Shown here: positions 18,978 through 31,995 of the stretch, one piece after another | How the letters are laid out: each line of letters begins with the position of its first letter | Numbering within the stretch: position 1 is the stretch's first letter | Assembly (NCBI GenBank): GCA_013365365.1 | Contig: JABVXU010000070.1 | Coordinates: 120,511-184,510, forward strand | Direction: 5' to 3' | Origin: Cruorifilaria tuberocauda | Taxonomy: Eukaryota > Nematoda > Chromadorea > Rhabditida > Onchocercidae | DNA: 64,000 nt | The notes under the pieces: generated by a model | Database searches by the model: none | What the model was told of the DNA's origin: nothing | Seen by the model: the letters and a program-made list of their open reading frames with translations, nothing else | Position numbers and translations under genes: made by a program

Positions 18978-21900
18978 ATGGGGACGAAGACAGGCGATGA
19001 AAAGTTTGGACACGCATTACATGACGATCTTACTTTGTCTGCGATCTGTAAAGTAACTGCTGCTGAAATAATATCTTTTCTTATAAGCCTTACCGAATTC
19101 AGTTACATTATAGTCACTATAATATGAATGTATGAATCTTGAACTTTTAACTGGTCTTGTTTCAGAAAATAAAACAGAAAGAGAGCGAGGGAAACCGGAG
19201 AGTTCGTTTAAGTCGACGTGCATGGAAGTATCGAATTAATGATGATGAAAGTGAAAAAGAAGCTTACATGCAGCGCTGTGCATATGTTAGTCGTCGAACC
19301 CAATTAGCATGTAAAAATTATCGCCCGTCTTCCGAGCTAACAGTAGAAGGCTTCTGTGAAGTGGTATGATCTTTATTAATGTTTTGTTATTTGATGTGCA
19401 ACATCTTTTTAAAGACTTACTTGCATCCATAATAGAGCAATTTCGAGATGCGATTTGATAAGTGACATAATACTTGTATTATCAAATTATTCTGCATAGA
19501 AATGCTGGCTGAAAATGAAAAAGGCTGATTTTTGATTATTTTTAAGCATACTCATTTCTTCCAACAATTGGCACTACATGCTGTGGCGGAGCAACGTCGT
19601 ATTGAAAGAACCCTGCTTAATAAAGGGAAGGGCGCATCTGTGATGTAAGTTTTTCTATCCATTGATTAAAGAATTTATTGGTTGACAGTTTTAATAATTT
19701 CTTTGATTTTTGAAGGAGAAGTTTTGTGTAAATAATCTCAAAGCAATTTAACTTTAATATTCAGGTAAAAAAAGAATGAAAAATATTCTTCCGAGGTTCG
19801 GAAAATTACTTCAATGAGAAAATGAAGAATGTTTTAGGCCTGACGATGAAACACTGATGACGGTGAAAAATTGGGCTTATTCAGAACAAGATTTATTCAA
19901 TAATGTTCTTTTGGATGACGATGATGAGGACCCTCTGAAGTAATATGTGGTTTTTTTACAGAGTTTTGTGACTTAGTAGTATATACTACTAATTATATGT
20001 TTTTCTACTCATGCATTGTGATAATTGTGTTTGATTTTCTTCAAAGGAACGCAAATGAAAAATGAAATTGAAAACGGTCTTTAAGTTTCCGTCTTTTATC
20101 CATCTTTTAATTATTTTACAGTCTATTATTAATGTAGGAAAATTTTATTCCTAGATATATATTTTATTAATGAACAACTGATATTTTAAACAGGAATGCC
20201 GAAGTTTGGACCGATGAAGAAGTAGTTCGCTGTCAACTAACAGCACTTGAGCGGAAATTGTCTATCACTCGTGATTTGCGAAAATTAATAGCCGAAAAAG
20301 TACGTCGTCTCACCGTTTCCTACGCCAAGGCTGTAGAAGATCAAAAGAAAGGTAGTATATAAGTTTTTATGAACTCTTTACATCACTTTGTTTAAAAGGT
20401 TTCACCTATTATCATCCACCTAATGCTACGTGGGGTGTTCTAGAATCAGTGTCAATGATTAAAATTAGCTATTCCGAAGACGAAATTATTCAAATAAATG
20501 GATATATGTATGAAATAAACGTCGGATTTTCCAGGAAAAACAAAGATTGAAAGTAGTCGTTTACGGGCGATTCAACTTGCTAATAGGAAGTATCACTCAT
20601 TTCATTCAGCAAAAAATCAATATATGTTAAGAAGACTGAAAGCAAGACTTGAATGGGATGGATCTGAGGAACACAAATTAGATTATATTAAAACAGATGA
20701 CATGAAGTGTGCACAGTGCGTTTTCATTCCAAAAGTAAGTTCTGTTTTACTTTTGAAAAATATGGAAATACATTGTTTTTCCATGGATTGCGTTCAAAAA
20801 TTTTTATATAGAAATCTACATCAATTTCATTGAGTGTTTGAGTTTTTAGTGATTCGAAATACTCATTGCACCAACTTGTGAACATAATTCTATTTTTAAA
20901 TCATTAATATTCAGAACAATGTCCTGTCAAATGAGAAACATTACGAAACATTACAGAGATCAATTTCTGAAATGAGCGAGGAGCGAAATGAAATGAATGT
21001 AGAGCATGATTCTTACATTATTCAAACTCTATTAGACAAATTATGTAAACAAATTGAGCAATCTTTGGATTCTGGAAAAGACTGGATGCATGTTTCTTTC
21101 GAGAATGAAGATGAAAAAGCAAAGAAAGAACATCGTTGTTCGAATTGGATACTTCCAAAATCGAATCACTGTGTTACACGTAAGTTATGATTAATTGTAC
21201 TTCAAATGCTTACAGTTTACATATACTTCATGTTTGCTTCATGTTTTCCTGTTAATTTGTTACTCAATTTTGTATATTCATTTTTCTATTAATTCGAATA
21301 TTTCCATTGTTATCGTGATTTGAGATATTTATGATGATCATCGCCAGCGTCTTTTCGCACCTTGTGTAGAATGCGGCGCTTTGGGTTTAGATTTTGGTGA
21401 TGGATTGAACTTCTGTTTCAAGCATATCGGTTAGCGTATCTTTCTGTTATTTAAAGTGATATTTTCTTCAAAAATATCTTTTACTTTTTTTTTTCCTTAT
21501 TTGTTTGTCGTATGTTCTCGATTTTGATAATTTTATGATATAATACAACCTCAAACATCGCTGGTTAATTATTTCGTTACCCTGTACGTCGGTCCGTATT
21601 GGCTTTTGGTATCTTCGCTTATAATATAGTACCACTTTTACACGGCATATTTGATTGTTTAATATTATAATCTATGTTATTTAATTTATTTCATAGCGGT
21701 CAAAAATACATTTTTCAGCTAAAAGGAATTCATTCAATACTGCTGAGCACTGGGAAACAATTACCGTGCAACAAGGAGTGGTCCCAATGACCAGCACGTC
21801 AAGTGTTCATAACACATTATCTGCTGGCCAGGTAGATATTTATGCCGATTTATCCGAAATTTATCCGAAACTTCATTAAAAGTAATATGAAAATACTGAG

Positions 21901-24900
21901 TATTATTTTAATAGATATGGTATTTCAGTAATTTTAGTACTCCGTTAACATTGTGATTTTACTGTCGGGATATTAATTTTTCTTGATTTATTTTACTTCG
22001 TCAAATAAGTATCAGTTTTATTCATTCTTTGATTCATTTTTCATATCATGAAGTAACTTTTAGGCACAAGGTGATCTAAGATCTGATTTGAAGCCGTTAA
22101 CGGATCCTTCTGCTGCTAGAGCTAATGGTGGAGGTTAGTCTGTTAATTTTTATTTAATTAATTAAGTGTGGTGACTTGCAAATAATTAGGACTATTTTTT
22201 TAAATCAGAATCTTTCAAATATAAAGATTATCAGTGATTATGTTCATGAATCGATGAATGTAGATTTATTGTATAAGTGATATTGATATCTTTTATTAAT
22301 TCATATTGTTTTTGTTATGGTTAACAATTTCTTTATTTTTTTTTTGATAATGCTTTGTTCAGTCATTTCGTTCAGTCATGTAAGTGCTTTTCTCCGTAAT
22401 TCCTGTCTTTATTCGCTAGTTATGGATAATATCAGGAAAATTTCTTTAATTTTTGCTTGTACAATAAAAGGAATGTATAATAACTTATAGGAGATGTCGA
22501 TGAAATAAATAAGAACTTACCAGTAAAATTCGTTGTCATTGATGACAGAAGAGATGAGAAAGATGGGACTGATATAAAAATTAATACACCAGCCAAAGGA
22601 ATCATAAGGTCTGTTTAATTGCGTATGACACATTTGCTTGGATGTAACAATATTTTTGCTGCTATTATATTACTTTAATTTTTACTTCAACAAGTCATCA
22701 GTACTTAAAATCTATTATCACTTTATAAAGCTAAAATGTTCGATAATAATAACTAAAAAAAAAATGAAATAATTGGACAGTAAACCGTTCGATGTCCTTT
22801 GCTGTAAATTTTTATTCCTTTCCTTTATTTTTTCGAAAATAAATTCCCACATTTTGGTATGCTATGCATTGTATCTCAACCATCCTTTTTCTTATTCCAG
22901 GAATCCTGGAGATGTATTACTGCAGCATGGGGTATCAGTACATAGGTCGTGGCAAGACGAAGACATTCATTCTTGTGCTCGAACTAGACCGTTTATAACA
23001 GAGAATTTTCCCAAAACTAAAATAAGGTCTGCTGTATAGATTGAGCAGTTCCAGCATAATTTATTTGCAATTGAAATTTTGAACTAAACTTGATTTGTCA
23101 CAAATATTTCTTACATCGTTTATTGAAGCGTTAATATACCAAATAATGAAATTAGTGATTTCCAGACGCACCGTTGGAACTCGATATTCGCTATCAGACG
23201 TCAGGGATTATTTAGGCGGTTAGTTTCATCAGATTTCAATTTAAAATCTTTTGACCAATTGGTTGAATGCAAATAGTTTGTGTTACTTATCCTTGGCCAA
23301 CTATCTCTGTCAGATGAGCCTGTTCTAATCATCTGCAAATGTATTTCACTATCGATATTTTAGCGCTTTGATGATTCTATATAAGTCAATCAAAGTTTTG
23401 CTTGAGTACTTTTTTGCAGGTAATATATTAAGTCCTTCCATATATCGCTCACAAGAACAGCTTTCAAAATCAATGGTGCAAGATCTTTTGAGTGGTGGGC
23501 CAACCAGAGCAGCAGCATCAGCATCACAATTTTCTAGAAGAATTGCAACCTCCACTTCCACTTTTACCCCCAAGATTGGATTCAGAAGGTAACTGATTCC
23601 GACAGCTTTTGACATTTATAGTTATTTCGTTTAAATTGAAGATATCGTAAAATTCTAGAAGTTTCGTTACCAAAAAATGCTAATATGTATGTTTACATCT
23701 TCACCATTTGGTGTCTAGCAATAAATTCATCTAGAAAGCAAAATTGTGGTGTACTTATTGGCAAATTTTCATCTTAAAATGTTTGTTTGCAAGTCTGTAT
23801 ACATTCAGTTAGTGCGCGATATTGCACATCAATAAACTGGAGTAAACACGGTCAATTGAACTCAAGTTAATATAAAAGAAATTTGCGATATGAAAGAATT
23901 ATATACATAAAGTCGATTTTTTCAGTTATGCAAAATCGTTTTATAACAGTAAGCTATCACGCTGTGATTTTTAGAACTGTCTATAATACGACAGTCAATA
24001 AGTCGATAATTGAAGCTCCTGAAACGATATCACTAGGATCAACAATTAATACATCCGTTGCACCAGCATCGATGAATTCAACATCTGCGACTTCTAGATC
24101 CGTCATGCAAAGACCAGTAACTTTTGCTGTTTCTAAAGAAAATAAATTATATTGCCTTGAGAGTCAAAAGAATTTTATAGATCGTATTGCGAAGTCGCAC
24201 AGACACATCATCTGCTGCATCTGGTCAGCCGGTACGCTTACCTCCACGCTACATTGCTACCGTGGGTAAGTTGAAGTAATTATTTTAAGAAATTATTACG
24301 ACCTGAAATATTGGAAAATTTTTGGTTTTCTATTTACTTAGTGATTTGTATTTGTGATTATTCTTTGTTTCTCTTGTATAATGATATATATTTATGCAGG
24401 AACTTCTCGCCCATTACCGAATTGGCGTAACCGCAGTACTATTTCACTGGATAGTAGAATAAGAAGGGCACCAGCGAATGCCGTTTTACCTATGGATTAT
24501 TCTAACCGGTACTTTTTTTACTTGAATGAAGTGATGATAAAAAAGAAAAAAAGGGGAGCAATTTTGATCTTCTATTTCTAGTATTTTTCTCTAACAAGAA
24601 AAGCAGAATTCGAACTACATTTTATAATTCCTTAGTGATAGATTGGATTGATTAAGGGAAAATATGTTTGAGATGACAAGACTATTTTAATGTCTGAGTA
24701 TTCTCTTAAGTTGTAAACTCAAATATCATAAGACGTACCGTAAGTGTAACGTATCGACTGTGTAAGGTAAGTAAGTTGTAGGAGATTATTTATAATATGT
24801 AAATTAAAGATTGAGAAACATATAAGATCTAATTGAATAGTTGTAGATCTACAACTATAGCACCATCTAAAATTGGGCCTTATTTCCGACGACGTGATGA

Positions 24901-26474
24901 ACGACAATTTATCAGTGGTGCGTGTCTTTTAAATCATTGCTTTGAGCTCATATTTTAACCGTTTGAGCAGAGAAAATTTTATTTACATCTGATTCTCTCC
25001 ATACATTCTGATTCGTATCATATGAATACGAATTAGATGCAGGTATCTAATTGTTTTAATCGATGCTTTTTCAGTTCACTTTGAATTTTTAGTTTCCCAT
25101 GAGAGTTATGCTTCCACTGTCATTCCATTTCCAAAAATTGGATAGGTTTTAGATGCTCGGAATTCTTCTTTGTACATCTATTTTATTGCCATATATTTTT
25201 TATGACAGTTTCAATATATGAGCTTTTATTGTTAATTCATATCGCCTTTGTTCAGTTTATGAATATTTACCATTTCTTTCGGTCTTTTTTTAGTTTAAGA
25301 AGCTCTTCTCAAAGCATTGTATATTTATCAATATATATCTCGCTTATTAAAATAAATTTACAAATTAAGTATTTCCAGGAAATGCGCGGTCTCGACTTGT
25401 TGCTATTGAGTCGTTATCTTATACTGCTCCGAGGGTTCAGCCACGTTCTTTTCCACTTTCGACATTTGGACAGGTTGCATCTTACTGTTTTCTTCCGTGT
25501 ATTTGGAGTGTTTATTTACAAAACATTGCATTTCTAATACTTTTTTAAGGAAAATCTGAGACCGGTAGTTTGTCGACCGCGTGTAACCGCCGAAACAAGG
25601 GCTCCACCAACAGCCGACACTCTGGAAACAGCTGCAGCAGTAGCTAGTATAGCCGCTGATTTAGAAATATCTGAGGATAAGGAGGATGAAGCTGATGGTA
25701 AGTTGTTGATTTATAATTTTAGTCACATAGTGTTTTTTCGGATCTTTTCATAATTAGTTGGGAATCTTAGATTTGAAAGTGGTGATCAAAACTGATATAT
25801 TCATTATAGTTAGAGGAGATCTTTATGGGATTCTTATCCGCAGTTCTCTGGAAGATCACCGAAGCGAAATTATTTTGAAGTCTTTGTCACTAAGGAGCCG
25901 AGGTGTGCATAATGGATCTGTGTTCTATCATAGGGGATTACAGTTACCATTTCAAATAAATTTCTAGAAATAATTGGAAAGCTTGGGACATCTATTTGGC
26001 AAACCGCTGAAGAAGCACCAGTTGGTCAGAAATTGGAACGACGTGCAGTTGTTGGGCCTCTTGATAAAAATAAAAAAAAGTATCATACTTTCTGTTTTTG
26101 GAAATTAGAGCATGAATTAGGGCTTTAGATGTATAAGAATATAACGATACAGTACAATATTGAAAATATTTTATAGTTTTGACCAATTTTAATAATAAAA
26201 GTGGAACCGATTATTCCGCAAAAATCTCATAATGAAAAAATTCTCGAATTGAGATAGTCCTATAAATTTATATTTTAGTGCGTTGATAACCAGCAATAAG
26301 AAACGCTCAGCTGCGTTGCTTTCGAGGCAGTCAAGTGGTGAAAGTACGGAAGATGGATTAGCTGTGCTTGCAATGGCTGCTGCATCACGAGCTTTTGATT
26401 CCGATCAGTCATCTCCGCCCTCCAAAAAATCGAAGTATGGCCAATTAGGCTTGGAAGACGAAGATGATGAATGA
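18978..26474 (+). CDS. KANSL2/INO80D-type zinc-domain chromatin protein
   Basis: Twenty-three exons join in one frame: 18978-19052, 19166-19363, 19547-19644, 19838-19939, 20194-20351, 20535-20734, 20915-21179, 21325-21429, 21719-21831, 22064-22133, 22491-22608, 22901-23026, 23166-23218, 23420-23588, 23975-24116, 24181-24265, 24400-24508, 24847-24917, 25379-25473, 25550-25697, 25810-25902, 25968-26079, 26279-26474 (2901 nt, 966 aa). Two Cys/His clusters identify the family: CAYVSRRTQLACKN...GFCEVHTH (residues about 63-94) and RCSNWILPKSNHCVTH...CVECG...FCFKH (about 351-399). These match the paired C3HC3H domains of KANSL2 (NSL histone acetyltransferase complex) and INO80D. A helical charged region lies between them. 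The C-terminal 550 residues are Ser/Thr/Arg-rich, apparently disordered, ending in an acidic LEDEDDE. The family is clear; which of the two complexes is not. Acceptor at 18962-18963 suggests trans-splicing. Confidence 0.85.
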
Positions 26475-26580
26475 GAAAATTATTTGGTACTTTTCTTTGT
26501 TAGTTGAAGCAGAAGCTTAAATTTCATGGAAGTTTTAAAGAGTTCATTATATGATCAAATTTATATCCCAAGTTTCATGC

Positions 26581-26586
26581 AATAAA
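26581..26586 (+). terminator. Poly(A) signal AATAAA, KANSL2-like gene
   Basis: AATAAA 107 nt after the stop codon, in a suitable position for the 3' end of the 23-exon gene. Confidence 0.55.
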
Positions 26587-27324
26587 GAGTCGGATGTAGT
26601 AAGTGATGCATGTGGACCTTGTTTTTCCGTAAGTATTAATGATTGAACTGATTGAACGATTGATTGAACGTTGCAGATCGAGTTTGAAGGTATCATATTG
26701 ATAGCTCGAAAGATTTTGATAATTGATAGTTTAAAAAATCTTCATTGAGCTACTAAAATGTTGGAAAAATAAATTTGTTATAAGATAGAGAAATGCATGA
26801 AAATAAAGATGATTTTGTTGATTATAATTCCTTATTCTGGACTGATAATTACACGGTTACACCAGTAATTTTAGACTCACTGTTTTATATTCGTTTTGAT
26901 ATTATACTATCTGTTTGTCTAGTATGAAGTGCGGCTTTGTTATTTTCAGGTGATTTGGCGAGGTTGTATTGAGTAATATGTGAGCTACAAATAAACAAAT
27001 TCATTTTCTATATGTGATGTTTATCCATAAACATTGGGTGAAGCTTCTATATGATCATAATCTCGTAATTGATATTTCAGCACCAAGTTGTAAAAGTGTT
27101 TGAGGGAAATGTGAAACCGTACAGCAGAATTTGTAATTTTTCAGTCCAATTCAGTAATTTTATGAATGAGATAGTGACAGGTTCTAACTGATAAGAGTAT
27201 TTATCATTTTAATTTTATACATTTCATATGAGTGATAATAATAAAATATAATCTGATTCCTTTGAGAAGAAATAAAGATCTTCAATAACAATTTTCATCA
27301 ATTTTCAATTTTAAACAAATTGAT
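26587..27324. other. Intergenic between convergent genes
   Basis: About 740 nt between the KANSL2-like gene (+) and the bestrophin (-), AT-rich. Only short direct repeats of GATTGAAC around 26641-26670 stand out. No coding signal. Confidence 0.5.
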
Positions 27325-30300
27325 TCAAAATTTTTCGGAGAATCCCGACAAGCCACTATGCGATGCATGCAAGTTCGGCACAACGTTTCGACATATATCA
27401 ACAATACATAAAGCAGTCTGAAAAAGCAATATTTATGAAACGTTAAACTTTGAACCACTATATCATTAAAGTACAAACTTTATTATGCATTAAAATATAA
27501 ATATGCAATTCAGTTGAACTCTCATATTATTTAAAATAAGTTCTCTGATAATATGGTCATCTAAAAGGATCACACTTTAGACCAATCCTCTTAATCATTT
27601 ATTTGCGAATTCTCGACGCATGCAGATTGAGCTTCTCATTTACGACACCAAGTATTCTTGAAATCATAAGAGAAATAGATTTTGTCTTCATAACTTTATA
27701 TTTCTAGTTATACATTCTAATAATGAATATTTCAGTTCGATTGGAAGAAACGCACAGCGAGATTTTTGTCGATGAAAAAATCACATTCCAAATCATCATC
27801 ATCTTCGCCAAATGAATTGAGTAAATTCATTGCTACTTTCATCCATCCCACATAGAACAAAAATTCAACCATCGTCATCACGGGCAACACTATGTCGAAC
27901 TGTAAAAACAGCTATCATCATAATCCTTGTGAAAATGGAATTTTCAAGTTTTACGCTCTACAAGTCTAAAATTAATATTCCTTGAAATCAAGTTTTATCT
28001 TTTCGAAAATTCGTGGTTCTTTTAATATTTCGCTGTTGCTTTAATTAATATCACATTATTAATAAGAAAAGACAAAGCGGTAGGAAAAAAGCGTTCCACA
28101 ACATATGGTGTGAGTAGAAAAAGTAAAGAAGGTTTGGTTTGATTTGTACTTGTGTGGCACAATCGATTCCTTTCAAGAACGTTTTATTTCTTACGCAGAA
28201 GTTATAAGATACAACAAACAAGGTCAAGATAATCGTTTGTGAAATGATAATAGTTGATTCAAGTGATAGGAGATCCCTTGCTGATCCCTGACCTCAGTGA
28301 TAATCGATTGGGAGAACTTGATAAGGTAATGATGAAGTGCATATCGAAAGCGGGTCAAGTCCACTGTGAAGAGGTCCGTTCTGGAAATGAAGTTTAATGC
28401 AATCCTACCGGTATTTATACGATTTGGATGGGGCGGTGCCGGGGTAAAACCCAAGGATAATCGATATAGAAAGTTGATGTGGCGTTCAATAAGCCTCATA
28501 CACTTACTACACGTTAATAAGAATGTAAACAATTTGAAAATATTAGAGATAAGAAGCTAACATATGACTTTTGATCATTCCTTGAAGAGGATGATAAAAT
28601 GACAATGAATTGAGACAGGAGAAAGCATAAGATCTGCTTTAACTAAGTATATTTGGACTAAGATTTCCCACATATAATTTCATCATATACAGAATTAACA
28701 GTTATTTTTATGTGATTTCGGGTTTTTATCGACAGCATATCATAAAAAACAAACGTGACGTACGTGAACTCCGAGATCGTTTGTGACACCTGCTCGGAAA
28801 TGTTGCCTTGCAAAGAGGCATATGATAAAATAGAAATAGACAGATATGGTTATTACCTGAAAATTTTCAACGTATATCCATTCCAAAACTTATTCGATTA
28901 CTTATTATTATGTAAAGATAATAATATAGTTCGTTAAGTTCTTTCGAAATGAGAATAACGATGCTTTATCACTAGAAACATGAAGGAAACTGATGTACTG
29001 GCTGAATAAAAACAATCTAATCCATCAATAATTTAACTAACGGTATTTGGAAAAGAATTCTTTAATGATATAATCAACCTTCTTCGGTGATAAACAACTA
29101 ACTAAAATCAACTGATTGGCTGTAATGGTTTAACGAACTCTTATTGGAGTCCTACAACTATCATGAAATTCCTCCAATCCAATTCTGCCATTACGGTTTC
29201 AAATTTATTCATTTTTTAAACCTTATTCATATGTTTATATGCATAATTATGAACTATCAAAAAGATAGAGAAAAAATCTGTTGGAATACCTGAGGATAGA
29301 CCAAAGGTAAAGGTACCCAATCATAATTTGTTAGTGTCTGCAAGCATTCTCTAAAGGCTTTCAGTTCCTGAAACAAGAAAATTCTTCAGAATCCATTCTT
29401 CATAAATAAAAATATGAGATAATACTAACATCGATAAGTTTGCTCGTTTCTAAATCATTCATCACTTTACCGCTCCTTCTAGCGTCCAACACGTGCGTCA
29501 CAGACCACGTTATTGGTAGCCAATACTTATCATAAGAAATTTCAAAGCTTTCGAATTTTTCCAGCTCATTTTCCGTCATAAATCCTGCAAATTATCTTTT
29601 ATGAAGAAATCAATCATAATTTACAAGAAAAAGTCTATTATCTAGGATTAGATCAATCTGTAAATCGTAAGAGAACCGTTAAGAACAATTAGGATCACTT
29701 TTTCTGCAATCACGTTTTCGCATTTACGAATGTTAAGGGATAAATGCGCTCACTACAGAGCTTTGTCCCTGAAGTAATTAAGAACGGATATACCAGCTTC
29801 TACTAAACTATTCATTGTTGGGAAACGTTTCCGAATGCGTACACTAATATCTCGAAGTACCAAACATTGAGCCAAACAAGCATTTCGTACAATAGTTCGA
29901 CGACACATTCTGGATTCTTCATCCTCCCCATGTATGCATCCACTGACGAATAGTGCCAAACTGAATTAATTATTATTCGTCAGTAAAGATACATCACCAA
30001 ACTTCAATGATGGAACAGAAATTAGTATGAATTAAAATTGATTAAAAAGTTCATGTTCATTGCAGGATACTTTTGTGAGTAACAAAATTATATCGATAAA
30101 TATTGATGGGGTAAAAGTGTTGCAAACTTTTCGATGAAACCCATATTTTGAAGCAAAACGTTCCATCGTGTAGCAACGGACGAGACGAAAAAGCCCAAAA
30201 TAAATATGAGATTACTACGATTCAAATAGTTTCCAAAGTATATTGCAGTTCGTCCAAATATACTGAATTATTTTTATTTTTTAATGAAGATTGGATTAAT

Positions 30301-30814
30301 TAGAAATATTCTTAATTTTTCAATCATCTAGTGGTATATTAGCTGAACAGTACTTGGCCATATTCTTACAGCTTCATGTTTAGTATATTTACCAAGAGCC
30401 CGATATTATCATGAATGCAATCATAGCGTTTATTTGAGATCACCAAATCACAGTAATTTCAACAGCTGCAGATCACTAAATCATTTTTGTAATTTCAATA
30501 GCAAATGAGCAAATTTTATCAGAAAGAAGAAAGAAATGATAAAATGTGATTACTAATAGATGAAAAAAGGTTCTTAAAATTGCTTCACATTTTTTCTACG
30601 AGATTAAAAACTCAAAAAATAAAAGTAACCTTTTAATTTGTTGACTCATAAACCAGCCCGATTTATAATAACAAGTAACAAGCAAATAAAAAATTGTCCA
30701 AATCAACAGTTCTTTTACAACAATTTTCCATATGCTTGCTTTCCAGCGAAATAGCAATTTAAGAAATGCAAATACAGATGCTGTGGAAATGTCTAAATTA
30801 TAGGATATAACCAT
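27325..30814 (-). CDS. Bestrophin-family anion channel
   Basis: Calcium-activated chloride channel family, plasma membrane pentamer. Exons in transcript order: 30814-30630, 30262-30128, 29960-29794, 29584-29430, 29367-29290, 28856-28764, 27899-27756, 27417-27325; 1050 nt, 349 aa, every junction in frame. Family marks: N-terminal RWKASIWK, second helix LIFILGFFVSSVATRW, then ALFVSGCIHGEDE, RRTIVRNACL, RKRFPTM, DKYWLPITW, YDWVPLPLVYPQ, ARQHF, EFLFYVGWMKVA, and the acidic calcium clasp FGEDDDDLECDFFIDKNL. It lacks the long cytosolic C-terminus of vertebrate bestrophins, as many worm members do. The neck segment is altered: the human Ile-Pro at positions 76-77 aligns with Ser-Asn, while the two pore Phe are kept. 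An acceptor lies 12 nt before the ATG. Confidence 0.95.
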
Positions 30815-30827
30815 ATTTGCCTTTCCT

Positions 30828-31995
30828 ACAATACACTAATATAGACAGTTATCCGAATTTCTTGTATAATTATTCAGAAATCTTACGCATTATCACAGGA
30901 TCAAAGAATAATTCATCAACTTATTTGTCGAGAAAAGATTATCAATTGTTTTTTGAACGCTCACTAAAATAGTTGGCGTTAAGATGAAATTCCAGTAACA
31001 ATGGTAATTATTCTAGGAAATCAAAAAATAAAACCGCAAAACAACGCAAGTACTAAAAAAAGAGAAACTGAGAAAATAGCATGAAGCATTCACTAAATCT
31101 AACTTGGCGCTTGTATTTTCATCCAAATTGAAAATTACGCTGTTGTCTGCTGTGCAAATATTTTATTTTTTCATTTCATATCTGCATTTCTGTAATAAAA
31201 ATAAATAAATCTCGTACACCTGTGTATTTAATGAAAAAGAAAAAACATTTGTCAGTGACATCAGAAGTAATCTGTTATTTTATCTTGCTTTACTTATGAT
31301 TATACAAGGTATTTTAACATGCTTGTTAGAGAAATAATATTTTATTAAACTGACCTTCTTACTGTTCCAGAAATCATTCGAGCTAAGGAAAATCAGCCCA
31401 AAATAAACGAAGATAGACTGGATTGACTAATTTTATGCTTACACATAAGAAATATATAATATAAGATCAAGGACAATTTTTTTGTGTCATTAACCAGTGT
31501 AATTCCCTATTTGAATTTTCAATTAACCTCTAACAACTTAATCATTATTTTTCCATCATTCTGAGCATTTGACTGCGTATACGATTTAGTAACTAGAACT
31601 CAACATTAATAAATAATACCATGCATAAATAAAGCAAACAAAATAAATATATGTGTCATGTAAATTGAATTTCAGGGATTTTTGGACAATGTTAAATGAA
31701 CAAATGACAGTTCTCATTGTCGGATGTAGAAGATAGGTAAGAAAGAATTTCTTCAGTATAGCAATTCCAAATATGCAAAACATTGTTGGTGAGAATCCTT
31801 TTAAATTGGGGAAGTAAAATAAATATATCTTTACGCAAACATAAAAAAGTGGCGCATAAAAGAAACGTAGTTTCTAGCTCAGTTGTTCTGAGAATGTATT
31901 GTGGTACTTTCTTGACACCGTCATTTAAGCATCCATTCTCTAAGTTTCGTACAGTCATTTCCCTAGCAGTCCTGAATTCAAAAAGTGAGAGCAAA
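30828..31995. promoter_or_regulatory. Divergent upstream region, bestrophin and ess-2
   Basis: About 1.2 kb between two divergently transcribed starts. It must contain both promoters. Overlapping open frames on both strands near 31692-32067 are explained by the ess-2 first exon at their 3' end or by chance; no other gene was recognised. Confidence 0.4.

Noticed and set aside
28224..28532. 102-codon minus-strand frame inside a bestrophin intron
   Set aside because: The bestrophin exons at 28856-28764 and 27899-27756 join directly in phase; this frame matches no family or transposon I know.
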